Assembly (NCBI GenBank): GCA_029207755.1
Contig: JARCOQ010000017.1
Coordinates: 3,236,945 to 3,300,944, forward strand
Length of the DNA stretch: 64,000 nt
Reading direction: 5' to 3'
Source of the DNA: Chamaea fasciata
Lineage: Eukaryota > Chordata > Aves > Passeriformes > Sylviidae
Under the pieces are notes generated by a model, which was given only the letters and a program-made list of their open reading frames with translations, searched no databases and was not told where the DNA came from. A program made the position numbers and the translations under genes. The first letter of the stretch is position 1. The number at the start of each line of letters is the position of its first letter. This document shows, piece by piece, positions 28,877-43,900 of this stretch.

Positions 28877-28905
<29 letters not shown>
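28743..28905. repeat. Compound T/G microsatellite with poly(T)
   Basis: A strongly strand-asymmetric tract. (TTTG)n lies around 28,767-28,790 and (GGTT)n around 28,813-28,830. Mixed T/G follows, then about 29 thymines from about 28,877. Only three cytosines occur on the plus strand in about 163 nt. Long open frames across it on both strands are compositional artefacts. Confidence 0.93.
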
Positions 28906-28908
<3 letters not shown>

Positions 28909-31845
28909 CAGAGGTAAGAATTTAGATTACCTCCTTCGTTAATTTCCACAACAAAATGGCAAACCTTTCTTCACAGATATCACGGGGCTATATGAATTGA
29001 TATCAGTGCTAACTTCCCCTGGCAAATCCCGAGAACTTGGTTCTTTCATAATTCATAACAGCATAAAACTGATAAAGACAAGAGTTTCAGTGCTGTAAAA
29101 GTCATCTTGGTACTTTTACAAAAATTATTACCCAAGCAATGAGATGTGAAAAAATAAATCTGAGAATTACCAGCGCTGTAAGAGACCTTCTGAGTCCCTT
29201 TCCTTTTGTTGTAAATACAAAATTCTGAGTTTATTTTATTTATTTGAATATTTCCCTTCCAGAGTGCAGAGCTGAGGGACCAAGCTCAGCTTTCTGCTGA
29301 GCTATGAATATCTCAAATTAATATTCCCCTCAGCAACATTCACTGACCAAATTAGAAAGCTTGCCAAGTTTTCTCTGGCAGGTGATGTTGGTAAGTGCTG
29401 GAAGTCATATTTCCGTCCAAGGTTACTATCATAGCAAGCTCTTCGAAAATGTTTGCCAGTGCCTTGCTACAACTGTCCAGTTCCTTTAAGGAAAAAGACA
29501 TATCAACATTTTTGTAAGAGTAAGAATTCAGACTCAACAGAAATTCAGGACTTAATCCTAGAGATTCGACTTACATTAATATCCTTACTGGTTTATTGGA
29601 TTTTCTCTGACTGAAATACAGCTTCACAAGGTACTGTGGTCTTTCGACAGGGAATAAGGGAATTTCTCTTAACTAGTCCCATCTAAACGTCAGCACCCAC
29701 CGTGCAGATTCCTTCTGCAGTCAACAGAAATAAGAACATCTGGAGAAAGTCAGCACAGATAAGATTTCTCTGACAGTAATCCCAGCATACTTTCAAATAT
29801 CCCTGTACCCAGGTCTCTATCCTTGACCTTAAGAAACCACTCTGAAAGTAAGGACACCACCTCATCCTCCCCTGCTCAGTGTCAGCTCCCAGGTTTGAAG
29901 TTTCCCGTTCATTATGTCAAGATATTGTGGGGCCCATAAATCAAAGAACAATTCTGAACTGGCTGACATTACCAAGTAAAATAATTTTCTACCTCCTTAC
30001 CACACAAAGTGGATCTAAAACATTTTAAGGAAGCCAACACAACACATCACATCACCTGGAGACCTGCAGGTAAATCAATGTTCCTAAATAATTTCACTTT
30101 CTAGACAATGGATTTCACTACGTTCAGTAACTCCTGGGCTGCATTCATCTGTTCCAGAAATTCTTGTACTCACTCTAAGTTTAAAGCTGAAACACCATCT
30201 TTTCTGTAGTCAGTGTTGCCTCTGGCTCCATGTCATACTGTCTTACTCAAAAGCCAAATCAGATGTGAAAAACAACTCGGTAATTAACCAGCAATTTGTA
30301 TAAGAGATAAAATATCTTCATAGTAGGGGTGTAATGGAATCATTATTGAAAGCTGTCTAAAAGCACGATGTGAAAACAGAGAGAAAGATGTTTGACCTCA
30401 GCTATACCAATTTCACAAATAAAGCCTTAATAATAGGCTGCAATCACACTTGGCTGGGCATTATTTCCCAGACACGCAAGGTCTGCATTACAGGGCCAGG
30501 AGCAATGACTCACTGCCAGCTGCCGTGATGGCACAGGGCAGCTTGCTATTCTGTCATAAGTTGTTTTGTGCATGTTGTGAAAGCTTCTAGACATCTGATC
30601 CCTCAAGAAAACAGCCCCTGTCTATAAGAAAGAAGGTAGGGAGCTTTCCCCATTTCTGAGGCATCGGTTAAATTAATTTTGGAAGGTGAGCCAGAGAATC
30701 AAATTATCCTTTACTCAAAGATGCCTCCAAAGGTACCCTTTTAAAGACACAACTAATAAAGGAGGGTTGAATGCTTTCCACCCAAAGGCCACACATTTGA
30801 TGTTACATGGACATTCACATCCCTCAGCACCGCAGGCTGTGATCACCGGGCACTGCTGGCCTGCAAAACAAACCCACAATGCTAAAAGGCTGCACAGCTT
30901 TTCTGCCCCAGTCCCTGTCTAGATCCTCAGCTGCACAAATTCCCACCAGCTGCAAGGAAGAATTGGAAAGCGAGCCGAGTCTAGCAGTTCTAAGACAGCT
31001 GATGATCTGTGTCAGTAAAAGTCCTTATGATCATTGCCGTGGTTTAGAGATTTTCTTGTGTTTATGCCTTTTTGCCCTCATGGAGTATCTGCTATTCCCT
31101 CTTGTCCCCCAGGCATGACGGCGGTCACACTTTTAGCAAAAGGCACAGGTTTACGTGACTCTCCAAAAGTTTGGACATGAATAATCGGAATTTAGCAACT
31201 GACTAAAAGCTTTTACAACTTGTCTGAACATCCTCATTTTTGCTAGCGTATCTGAGTTTCTCAGAGACTGGCTTACCTCATGAGATTTCTAGGATTCCTC
31301 ATTTCTAAACTTCCTGGAGATAAGCCTGTCTCTTACCATGCTGACACTGCTGAGTCTGCTCCTGGATAGTGCCCAGACTTTTAGAGGAGCAGCCAGCGTT
31401 GGACATATTTTGCAATAGCTTCTTAAACATTCAGAGGGAAATCAGCAATATTTCTTGTTGTAAAGTGATGAGGGTCTTAGTTTTCCTGACACGTATCATC
31501 TGGTTCTTCAGTCTGCTCTTTGCAATAAGCAAGTAAGACAGGAGTCAAACTTCAAACACACACTGCTGTTTTCAGTAGTTTTTACCATTTCTCATTTCCC
31601 ACTGACACTCTCTGCAGATCACATACGGCATTCACACCTCTTCAATACCTTAGAAAAACCGAGGGAGCGAGATCAAGTTGAAAAGCTTGTATATAAATCT
31701 CTCTACAGTGGGAAAAATCACAGATAAAAAATTTCCTGCTTGAGGGTATAAGGTAGCCTTTATATGCCTGAGGTTAGGACAGATGGCCCCTTTTGAGCAC
31801 ATAATAATTCCAGGACTGTCTGCTGTAGGGCTTCCTTGCAACTTT
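28906..31845. other. Intergenic, no gene seen
   Basis: AT-rich noncoding DNA. A short stretch at about 30,480-30,570 combines an AP-1 type TGACTCA (30,506) with a CAGCTG E-box (30,517) and may be regulatory. No exon or RNA gene was supported. Confidence 0.65.
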
Positions 31846-31854
31846 TTCATGTGG

Positions 31855-31905
31855 GACTGGCCACTGCCAGAGGTGTGGGTTGGACTAGATGGCCACAGCC
31901 ATGAC
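31855..31905 (+). mobile_element. Possible CR1 LINE remnant
   Basis: The string GGGTTGGACTAGATGGCCA matches a hallmark of the CR1 3' region in forward orientation. The expected CCTTCCAACCC and ATTCTATG tail downstream is not visible, and flanking similarity is weak. It may be a short relic or a chance match. Confidence 0.4.
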
Positions 31906-31910
31906 AATGT

Positions 31911-34900
31911 AACGGTACACTTCCCATCTTAGCATTATAATCATTAGTTTTATCCAATAGGCTGCCCCTCACAACAGAATAAACTCCAAACTTTTAGCTT
32001 CTACAAGAAGTTTTTCTTTTCAGTCAGCAATCATATTTGTCCAGTAACTAAAGTTGGGCATCATTTAACATCAGTTTCTCTACTGCCACAGAAAACAATT
32101 ACACAATGGCTGAGTCATATCTGGGCTTTGAAGACTGAGTTTCTGCTTAAATTCTTCAGAACTAGGGAACTTGATGCAATAGTTTTACAGATTTCTGGAA
32201 AAGTACTATGAATGTTCCAGCCCGAAATTCTAGCTAAATCCTGCTTTACTTTTAGTGCATCTTTCATAGAGTTCAGATTGAAGGTGCAGAGGAAGCAAGT
32301 TGAGGAGGAATGGTTCTCACAAAAAAGGACTGTTGTATCACTGCAAAATTGCACGTGACCCAATTCAGAGCACAAAGCACCTGGAAAGGCAAAGACAGCT
32401 GAGACAGCAAATTCTCAGTCTGAACACTTTGGAGATTTTCCTGAAAGTAAAAAAAAAGAATAAGACACAACAAAGGAGAAAAAGATAATGAATGAAATTA
32501 CATAAATTGTTTATTTGAATCCTAATAATGAAGGACCGAGGTAGATCTTCACTTAAAGGAGGAACTCATGCTGGAGAATTCCATGTTAGCTGTTCACAGC
32601 AGCTGAATAGCCCAAACTGTAAGTACAATCAAGTTTATGTAATAATGTTTAGCACACATTATTTAGTCAGTCAGATACCCCAGTCTCATTCTGGGATGAC
32701 GTAGAATAGTACAAATCACAGTTCATTACAAACACTGCTAGAATATGGAAATCCAGTTACAATTATGTAAAGTATTTATAAATAAATACTGTGAATGGAA
32801 CAATTAGAAGAGCAACAATCCTTAGGCTTCTCCACATCAAAAATATAGTAGGCATCTGTTTGTATTTGAACACGCACTGAAAGCAGCTCCTTAAAGAGTC
32901 ACAGGTCTTGCAAGTATCTGCATTAGTAGCTCTGTAAACTTTCAGACAGTGATGTGTGCTGTGTTTAAACCTGGTACTGATGCACCCAGAAACAATAATG
33001 AGAAAACTGAGGCACATACTGACCGCTCACCTGCTTCTGACCTCACGGGGAGCTCAGCTGGAGTAAGGTGAAGCATTTCAAGGTATGAGTCAGTTTGAGT
33101 CTGAAGGTGCCTTCATGTCACATAGGCACTCAGATAAGGCTCTCAGAGATTGTTACAGAATTTTAAAAGGCTTTGTAGAGTGAATCCATTGCCTACCTGA
33201 TAGATATGACAGATGATTGCACACCATCTTAACATTGGCTGTCTTTGAAGTGATGTGCAGAGCCTAAGATAATAAAGTGATCTCCAATAAGGCTCCAGAA
33301 TCAGAACACAAAAGAGTCTGTCAGAGGCTCAGCTCCCCTGCAATGCAGGGAGACACAGTCTAAGCAACATCAAACAGGAGAACAAGTGAGAAACTATTCC
33401 TTGCTCCCTTTGGTTTCTTAATAACCTAATCAGCCCAAGCAGAAGTAAACAGTGTTTGCCTAAAAGCATCAGTAGAAAACATATAGGACTGATGATAACT
33501 TTTTGTTAGAGTTGTTCTAAGTCTTCAATGAATATGTTAAAATAATGATCATTAATTAATGATCTAATCTGCCTTTAAAAAAAAAAAACAGAACTTCAGC
33601 CAACCATTGCAGTTATACAGCTCTCATAGCTGGAAAAACAGAAAGGCAAACCAGGTATTGATCAGTCACATTTTAGCTTTCAGAAACATTAACAGTAGTT
33701 GCAGCTTTAGAAGAAAGGGCTGTAGCTCACAGCAAATCTAAAATATTCCAGCATACACGAACTAGCAATGGCAAAGACATGCCATGCTTCCATTACATGA
33801 ATTTTTGTTTTCATCCCTATGTCCCATTAACCTCTCTCCTATTCCCTGTGGAATGCTGTTGGCTTACACCACAAAGGATATCTTTCCCCATAAGGCCAGA
33901 GCTGTGCTTGTTTCTCCAAAGTGTCCCATGAAAACATGAAGTATCTCCCAGGCAAGAACACAAACTCATCAGAACTTGGTGTTCAGACAGTTGATAGTTC
34001 TTGTTTCAGACAGGGGTAGCATCATTCTGATTCCTGATAAAAGCCTTCTGTGGTTGTCTTGCAGCTTCCAGCTCGGTCAGCCTTTTTCTTCTTTTGTTTT
34101 GTCTCTCAAATGTACTGTCCCTTGCCACAGTCATCATTGTTTTGTAATTTTAAGACTAGTTCATGAAACTTAAAGTGATTCATAAGATCTCCTCAAGGTC
34201 AGAGCTAAAAGGAATGATGAACAGAGTATGATCCTTCAGGACCGACATGGCAGTGAGTGTCTCAGTACTGACAGAGGCAGGGAGGAGTAATGGGAATTTT
34301 TATACTTCACAACAATACTGAAAGTTACTTCACAAGTTCCTAATTCAGATTTTCCAACAAAAAGACTGCCAAGAGTAAAAAAAAAAAAAAAATTCTGCTT
34401 AGGCCTGGTTTCTGGTGTGGTAAGTCAGTGTGAATGGCTCATTAGCCCCCGAGAAGTCCAGTGGAACATGGTGGAACAAATCCCGAAGGCAGCACAGATG
34501 AGTAATGATGTTACACTGGATCAGTGTTACACCAGGAGAGGTGAACAATGGGAACTGTATTTCCCAAAGCCTGGAATTTCTCTCTAGGATCTTTTCTCTT
34601 ATAGCAACAGGACTTTCTCAGTTTCCACTTCTCCTTGGAAAAAATATCGTATTTATTATGCCAGTGACCTGACTGATCACATCCCAGATAAACACATTAA
34701 ATCAGGACAGATTTTACCATGACAAAGATGGATCCAAATTACCTTGTGCATGTTTATCTATTTCAAATGAAGCAGAAGCAAACTAGGTAGTTGAAAATTA
34801 GGCAAACATTCTGATGAACTGATTTTCTGCATCATTTATGAAATGAATAAGTAGTAAATATTATTCTCAACTACTTTGAGAGAAAATAATAGTGGGACAT

Positions 34901-37900
34901 AGAGGAGAAAAGGGAATTTTAAACTCCAAAATAAAAATAAATTTTAATCCAATACACACAACAATCAAATCTGATCAACTGCCAAGGACTTTATAAAAGA
35001 AGCAGCATCTTTCTCCTGGAGATTATCCTCCTCTTGTTACATATAGTTCTCTTCAAGACACCTTTTTTTTCCACACAAAATGCTTTGATTGATAATGAAA
35101 TTCAGTGACAAACCTGTGGGTTCTCCAAAGACAGATTGCAACTTTTGGAGAATTATTGTGTCTCCTAAAATGTGAACACAGACTGTTTTGCTCAACAATT
35201 CAAAGAGATGTCAGGAACATGGTAGGTTATGCATACTGTTTTCTTTTGCATAACACAGACTTCTGTAACACGCAGGAGATCTCTCATCTTAAAATTCATT
35301 TTTAATTAATTTTTCCACAGTTCAGCATCATATTCCAAGTAATATAAAAGACACAAGGCACTGAAATCCCACAAGGAACTCCAATAACATGCTTTGATAC
35401 CTTGTAATTTATGATATTCACATGACACTTTTTGCACTATGGAAACAATTTAACCAAGCTTGCATATGAAGTGTGATCCTTCAGTTTGACAGTGTTCTAG
35501 TGTTCCCTGTCAGAAACCAATGTTTGGGGATTTTTCCTCGGCATTAAAATAAAATTGACAGAATAGAGTGATGCAAAGAATCAAAAAATCATCCTTTTAC
35601 CTTCACAGAATCTTCAGTCTAACCCCTAAGTCTACACTTTGGACAAGGAAAGGGAAAAGGTAGAACATTTCCTGGTGGTGACAATGAAAGGAAATGGATT
35701 GTTAAAATGAAACAGGTCACCTTTATCACCAGGTGTCAGCTGGGAGTGAGTGATGGATGCCTCGGAGAGATGTTTCACCCTACAGATGTACGAGTGACAC
35801 ATGAAAATTTTCAAGCAGAAACTGCTTGCATTAAAGACAGAGAACATAATGAAGAAGTGGTGTCTGACCTTTAGAGGGGAGAAAAATGGAGAGGGACTGT
35901 GTAGCTGACTGACATTTCTGCAAAAACAGAAGTTAAAAGTTCAGGTTGCACTACAGTCATACGGGGGCTTGTTCTTTTTCTTGTACAAATTACTACTCTC
36001 CCCATGACGTGCAAGATAACATAACCTGAAGTAAGAGGTACAGAAAGGGTGGAAAGAGTTACAGTATTTCCCTAGGACTCTGCAAGTATAAACACTTTAT
36101 TATTCTTCCTTTTTTAATGAGTGGGGGCTTCGTGTGCTGTTTGTATAAACAATAGACAGAGGTAATTCCGGTTCCTCCTTACACATTGCTTACCTTGGCT
36201 AATTACATCCTGTGTTTTTTCTGACATGGACTTCTCCCACAATTTACATACACGGTGCATTCACAACAGTTTTCTCCCACAGGGTGTTGAAGAGTGGTGG
36301 ATTGTGTGCCTGAAACTGGGAGATGCTCAAGGAAGGAAAGGTAGGGAGCACACAGGGCAAGTTCCTCTCGACCCGGCTCTCTAGTGCCCTCAGGTTGGAG
36401 GATGGTCCCACGTTCCCCAGAACTTAATTTATACAATTTGTCAAGAACAAAGACTGTACAGATTAGTAGCTCAGTATTAATCAGCTGCAATCAGCCCCTG
36501 TCATTTTACTCCCACAAAATTGAAAGCCCTTTCAAAGAATCAGTGCCTCGGAGCTCTGGATAATCATCATTTAATATTTGAAACCACCACTCAGGACGTA
36601 CCCATCTATCAACATGTCACTTCACACACTAACAAAACAATTCTTCTTCCATTGTACCTGAGCTTAAGAATCTCAAGGTGTTTTGGAAGCAGTAAGTCTG
36701 AAAATTCTTATGAGATTCTTGTGATTCCCAGTGAAAAGGCTGAGGTGGGATCTCAGTGGTTGCTTGATTTCTGGGAAGAACTCAGTTCGGACCAATGAAA
36801 ATCAAATGTCTTTAAAAGTATGTTTAGTTTAATGCCTAAAACTTCAAACACCAGAAGTGGCCATTCACCTTTAATTTAAGTCATAGCCTGTCAGTAGTTA
36901 CTAATGCTGCTGGATCCTCTATTAGATCACAGCCATCACAGAACACAAAATCTATCACAGGCAAACAGAATTTGTAAAATGTTTTATGCCTCTTGATCAT
37001 AACCTCAGAAAAGTATTGATTAAATTTAAGATATAAAGAAAAAAATGCTAATGACAGATAGCAAGGCTGCTGACACATCAACATTTTAAAGCACCTGGCT
37101 GAGTTATTTCTTTTTATCTATCAAGAATGACTTTTGCATATTTTTATAGTCTAAAAATACAGGATTACCTGCATCTGTTAAATCAATAGCATAAAGTATC
37201 AGTGCTGTCATCCATAAACACCCAATCAGTTTTACGAACCAGATTATTAGTAGTTAAACATTTAAAGCTGCTTGCCCTTTGGATCTCACTTTGATGCTTG
37301 TAGCCAGAACGTACTCTCTTCCAACACCCCATCCAGGCTCCACAGTGTGGGAGGAAGATTTTGAACCAGACCAAGAGCAAAATTAATTTTCCATCTTTCC
37401 AGACATGAAAAGAAAACCAAGAATGGGTTCAAAGAATACTGCACATTTTGGCTCCTTACAGATTGTCTTCAAGGAATGATACAGAATGAGCCATATGAGA
37501 AAAGGCACAACAAATTTCAGGGGAGTTAGGAGTAAAGGTTTGGTTATTGCTGTGAGTCCTGACACACACAAAGCAATAGCCCAGTAAAGAGTGAATCATC
37601 CAGACACGTTTGCTTTGTCTCCTTTTGTTTTGTGACTTTCTCTTTCCTCTGCAGTGTTTGTCACCCTCAGTCCTTCTCTGTTCAAGCCCATATCATTCCC
37701 CAGGATTTTCTCCCTCATCCCCTGCCCTGTTTAGTTTGAAAGCTTAAAAAATAAATATGTGCCAGAAACCATCTATTACAAGTAACTCGTTAAACAATAT
37801 TTCAATTAAATGAAAATGACTGGATGGTCCAAAAACTGGGAGGGCACAGGCAGCAGCAGAATTGGAGCTGTTTTAATCAAGAGTATTCCAGGAGCTGATT

Positions 37901-40900
37901 CAACAATCGCTGCCATGTCTATGGGAGAGAGGCAGTGAGTGGTGGACAGGGAAATGATAATGCTGTGACATGGTCATTTCGCCCAAAATAGGGTCAAGGC
38001 AGCAGCAACCACAGAACAACACATTTAACCTGGAGACAGGATTGTCTCCCTGGAATTGTGCCCATTTCCCCAGGGTACTCGTCAGGCCGTGCACTGAAAT
38101 ATAACAGTTGGTTTCAAACAAACCCACAGTTATATGACACTGAAATTTTAAGACTGAAATCCTGCCTGGTTTCCTTTCGCGGTAACCAAGGAACAAACTT
38201 AGAGCTACAGAGTAAAAAATCAAAGGAATCCAACACAAAAATATAGTATTTTGCTAATTCTTGGTGTCCAGTTGTATCTAAAATGATTCCTGTTTTTTGT
38301 TTTTCGGTTCCTCCAATTGCTTGTTCTCTTTGTGGGCTGACTAAGATGCTCTGAGCTGTGTGGGGCAGGTGGGACAAGACTCACATTCTGTGGACACAAA
38401 CAGGGTTAAACTTCAAAGAAGCACTTCAGTATCCACGGCAAGGGGAGCAGGCACTGAGGTGTGGAAAGGACGCCCACAGAAATACGTTTACTGTGAAATT
38501 TGGGATATCTCTGCTGGCCAACATCTGTTTATAAGCAGCAAGAAAGTGTAATGTGTGATTAGCCCAGATGTGCTGAATTGTCTCTTGACTCTGTAGGACT
38601 CTAGGCTCTGCTGAGACCTGACAGGAGATGGGACTGATGGAACTCAGAGAGTGAGAAAAGCACAAACATTAATTACATTAATTACAACCAGATCAAGGCT
38701 GACTCCCAGAGTCACCAAGCACAGACCTGATTTCCAAAAATAAGGGACATTTTTATCTAGCACGCTGCCCCCATGACTGCTACTCAGCTGCATCACACAG
38801 GAAGCAACCCAATGTGTTCATACATTTGCATGAACTGTACAGGTAAATTGAATTATAAATGTCTTTCCAATAGATTCCCATTGATTTAGAAAATGCACTG
38901 AATTATTTTAAATTAAAAAACTGGATGTTTACAGATTTCACAGTCAAAAAGGTAGCCTGGCACAACCATTTTGCTGGCTACTGCTAATAAGCTTGTCATC
39001 ATAACAAATTAGCATATCTGTATAAAAATATACATGAATTTGCATACATTCGTCTGCAGACATTTCTGTTCCTGTTTTAAAAGTACTTCATACAATTTCA
39101 TCTCAAACCCTGTAGTCAGTATTAGTATTTTTATGAAGTCAGTTAAAGTTAAGATGCCAAAATAATGCTTTTGTTTCCCTGAGACCTCTCTGTCAATTCA
39201 TTTCAATTTAAATATAGCATATTAGTTTTCTCTAAAAAAGAGGAAAGAAACAGAACTGAGCTTTTTGTCACTTGGAATCACATTATCTCCTAAGTATAAT
39301 TCACATAAAACAAATTATGAGGCTGATCAAATGCTCTGTTAACATAATTCTTTAATAATAATATCACTTAGATCTTAAACTGCTTAATTAGATTTCAGTC
39401 ATTGCAATCAACAACCTCATTGAAACTGTTCATCTGTAATTTATACTCTTTGCATTTTACTGTTCATTTTAAAAACAGCATTAACAATAAGAGCCAATAG
39501 TAAGCAGAAAAAATAGTAAAAAATAAAACCCTTTAGGTTTTGGGGTGAACTTAATTCCTGGTTCACTGAACATGGGTGAAGATATTTCAATTGGTTTGAA
39601 TGGATTCATGATTTCCCTTTAGGAAAAATACATTTGGACTTCAACCACACATCTAGATCCAGCTTTTGCATCTGACCACAAATCATAACTGAGTAAAGTA
39701 AGCTGTGCTTTTATTGGAAAGTTGATAAATTAAATAGATCTTTCAGACACTTGAGGCCTAAACACATTCAATTTAACTTCCAGTTATTAATTAGATTTTT
39801 CTAGATAATGAAGGTGTAAAGAACAGGCCCAGACAATGCAACACTTACTGAAGTCATGTTCTTTACTTTAAAAAGACATGTTTACTGAGAACACCACCAG
39901 TGTTCTGGAAGGAAGTATTTGTGCATTTTTGAACATTAGAAGACAGCCATGTCCAAAATCACTTTTTTTTTTTTTTTTGAGTGCAGATGGAAATAGGTCA
40001 TCCAGGGGCAGACAACTTACTGTCTTAGAATAAATTACAATTATATCTCCAATGGTAAAGTACAACCTTTGGGTCTGGCCCGCAGGAAACAGAATTCCGT
40101 ATCTGATACCAGCCCCCTACACAGCACAAGTGGGATATTACAGCTCCAGGACTTTAGATAAGATTTGAGGATGGTGAATCCTCTTTAAACAGAGAATATC
40201 TTCATGTTAACAAGTCAGGAGTTTTGCTTTTATTCCTATTATTTTATTAGCCAGATGTTTATCTTCCTGTTGTTATTGCAAACTGGTATATTTATATACT
40301 TCCAAATGTATAAATATACTCCCTTTAAACACACAGTGATTGCTTAACACCTTGGTGTTTCTTCAATAACTATTTTAGCTGCTTAAACTGAACACATTTC
40401 AGTAGCTCCTTCCTAGCAGTGCCCACAACAGACCCCAGCAGGATTTTAACACCCATCCCTCTAGAGCATTCTGCTGATATGCTCAAAATATAAGTGTAAA
40501 CTAGCAAGCATCTGCTAAGCTACTAGGGAAGTATCCAGTAAGTAAATAAATGCATCTGGGTTGCAGCCACTGAGATTTATAGCACTTTTCCCCTATTTCC
40601 TTTTTCACACTACAGTAAATACAGTAATGGTGCTGGCTAATAAACAGCCATAAATCTGCCTTCCTGTGTTTATGATGTTTGCTGATTGAAAAGTAATGCT
40701 GTGAAACTGATGAAGTCAGGGACTGTGAATGCAGGAAGGCTTTGGGAGCTGGGGGGACACGTTTTTAGTACATTTGAAGCAGTCCATTTTGCAAGAGGTC
40801 TCCATTCCCACATCAGTAAGCTGGGGTTTTCTCATAACCTTCACCCCCTCTATTTTCCACATGTTGTAAACCAGATTTTTATTCCTAATAAATTCAACAG

Positions 40901-43900
40901 ACCCAGTGCAGATGTAGAATAGAAGAGGAGGTCTGGAGCTTTGTGAACATGGCTTCTCACCAACAACCTAATTCAGTTCCCATTAAGTCCTTGGAAAAAT
41001 TCCTGTAGACTTCCATGAGAGTTGAATTGGGCTTCTGTTACTTCCTTCCTTCCACACTGTTTCTTTTATCCCCCTCTTCCACCCTCGAGGGCAGTGGTAT
41101 AGAACACACAGCTGTTCTTACAGCTCAGTTAATAGAGCCCTGCACCAATCTTCTCCAAGTGCAGCAAATGTTGGCTGCAGGATCTCTGCAGGCAGACAGC
41201 ATCCTCCCAGGAATATCCACACTGATTCTGTCAGCATCTCAGATTCTGCTGACCCTGATGGGGCTGTCCATGAAAGTCAGAAATTTCTTTCCAAGTCATG
41301 GCACTGATGAGAAAATGACAGTGGGGGGTTTTTCTCAGATATTTGTAGGTGTTAGTTTGAGAACTAAATCAGAAGCAAACAGAAAAGGTGACTTAATTAG
41401 ATGATTTTATCTTTAGAAACTCTGGAAACATTTTATCAACTAAAGGTTTGACACTTCTGTATGTTGGAAGTGCTATACACTTGTGAAAGGTACCCCAAAT
41501 ATTAATTAAATCAGTTTGCAGATGTCAAATCTGTGAGATATCAAGTGATAGCTACAGGGAATTAGCTGTGTTTATATTTAAAAAGACAGGAAATATCTTC
41601 CTTTCTACCAATGAGAAGACAATGAGATAGACACTCTGTAGGCATCAGGCAACAGAAGTGGTAACTTCTTTGCAATCCGTCTCCTCTTGCTCATGCATCC
41701 CCTTCCCTCCTGGCAGATGTGCTAATTTCAGCGAAGTTTAAAGTGAATTTCTTCAAAGAAAACAGTTAAGACAGACCTAGCTATGCTGACCTGTAAAAGG
41801 TCTCTCAAGAGGAAGCATAATTTCATTTTGACAACCTTTATCCCCTCAAGCAGTTACAGTTACCAACGCTGCAGACTGATATAAAATCCCCAGGGCTACA
41901 GGAACCTCAATACAAAGGAAGAGGTGAGACTTTATGACTGACTGAACAAGAAATCCCATTATTTTCCTTCCACAAGAGCCCATGCAAGAGTCTTCCTCAT
42001 CCCCTCACAGTGAAACATGCATTAATGCTAAAAGGGGGGAAATCTCAAATCCAGCAGGTTGCTACACAGGAAGAATTCCCTCAGGAATTGTGATGGACAC
42101 TCTCCTTCCCAGCTATTATTGACTCCTCAGAGCTGCACAACCAGGACAGATGAACTGTCAGGAACCCATCAAAGTTCACAAGATGGGGGCAACATCTATT
42201 TTTGTTCCTTTTTTTGATACACACACAGAATGTGCAGAGCAAGCAGTTTTAGGACAGATGCAGGCGGGAAAACCCTTTCTGAAGAGGAGAATATTTAAAT
42301 TTCTGTAACCAAACTATATTTTGCTCAATAATATTTGAAATGGGATTTAAACTGTACACCAGGACTAGCATTGTTTTAATAGATATTTTGCAGTAGGAAA
42401 AGCTGAAATTCGAAATTTCAAGTGCAAAAGAAAAACCATCCCCATGCAGCTCTAACACTGAAAGGTCACTGCTGATTTTACTTTATCCCTGCTATGCCCA
42501 GTTTATAATTTTTCTGCCATATATGAATCTCCAGACCCAATTTTATTAGTGCTAAAATAGACTGTTCTCCCACTGTCACACCATCTGTCTTTTCCTCCTG
42601 CCTGCCAGTATACAGAACATCTAGGAGTTGTTCTGAAAGGAGAAAAATGAGAAAGAAAGAAAACTGTATTGTTTTGGTCACACACTCTGCTGGTGACAGC
42701 CTGTTTCCAGCAGAGACTGTCTCCACAGAGGGACACATTCAGCCTTCGCCAGCCCGTGACACACGAGTTAAAAAAACCCATCAAAACCACGAAACAAACC
42801 CCTCAGTGGTCTGAAATGAGGAGAAATGAGATTTGCTTTCTGCTCTCTCACTGTGTGATCCCAGACAAGGGCGACTCCTTCCAATATCAGCCCTGCCTTG
42901 TTGACATTTCAGGTTCTGTCTCAGAAATTTCTCCTGACGAATTTCAGATGCAGACTGAGCCTGAATCAGCAGCAACAAGACCTGTTCACAGCACACACCA
43001 GGAATGGGTTTTTCAGGAAGTGACAGCAAACACAATATGGGCTGTTGCTGCCTTTTTAGAATTTACTTTGACTTGAAATGTAAAAACTTTTTTGGGGAAC
43101 TTTTTAACACAGGTATCAAATTCCATTTTTGCCACATAACAGCTCTCTGTATGAGTGGCAATCCAGGAGACTGCAAGCTCCACTTAAGACAAGCCAGAAA
43201 TGAAAAAGAAGTGAGAGGCACAAGTGGGGCAACAGGCTGTTGGAGTGTCCTCATGGATAGTTTTATACCTGCCTGACACAGCAGTCACGTCTCATGCAAT
43301 GAGCTGGATCAGTCACGTTGTGCTATGTGTTAGAAATAGCTGCAGATATTTTTTCTAAGAGGAGCACAAGGAATCAATGGTCTGTCAGCAGAAAAAGGTA
43401 GAGTGAGAATGCATCATTCAGAACAGATTACCAGGCTGACCATCACCCAAGTCCTGTGAGGTTGTACCAGGAGAGTGAGAAGGACTGAGCAGCACAAGAT
43501 TCCAGTGTTCAGTGTCTGTCTACTGCATTTAATATTTAAAACTTGCACCACAATAGAACAGTCAGACTTGTTTAGTTCCTGGGTTGGGGAATGAACACTC
43601 CCCTCCCCTGTTTTGACCACAGGATATTTCAAAAGCAATAAAAGAGTTGGTCATGACAAAGAATGAGGGATAAAATAGATTCAGAAACACAAAAACCCAG
43701 AAAGTCCTGGCAGCCATGTTTTCCACTTGTTTGCATGCATGAGCACTTAGTAACAAAACTCAGTTCCACAGAAATAAATCCCAGCACTGTATGAACCTAT
43801 TCCAGTATGGGACAGCACTTCAGAGCTCAGATTGAGAGGCTGGTTGGACGAAATAGAGAGGGGCAGCTTTGGAACTGGGGAGCTTCCATTTGCTTTCCAT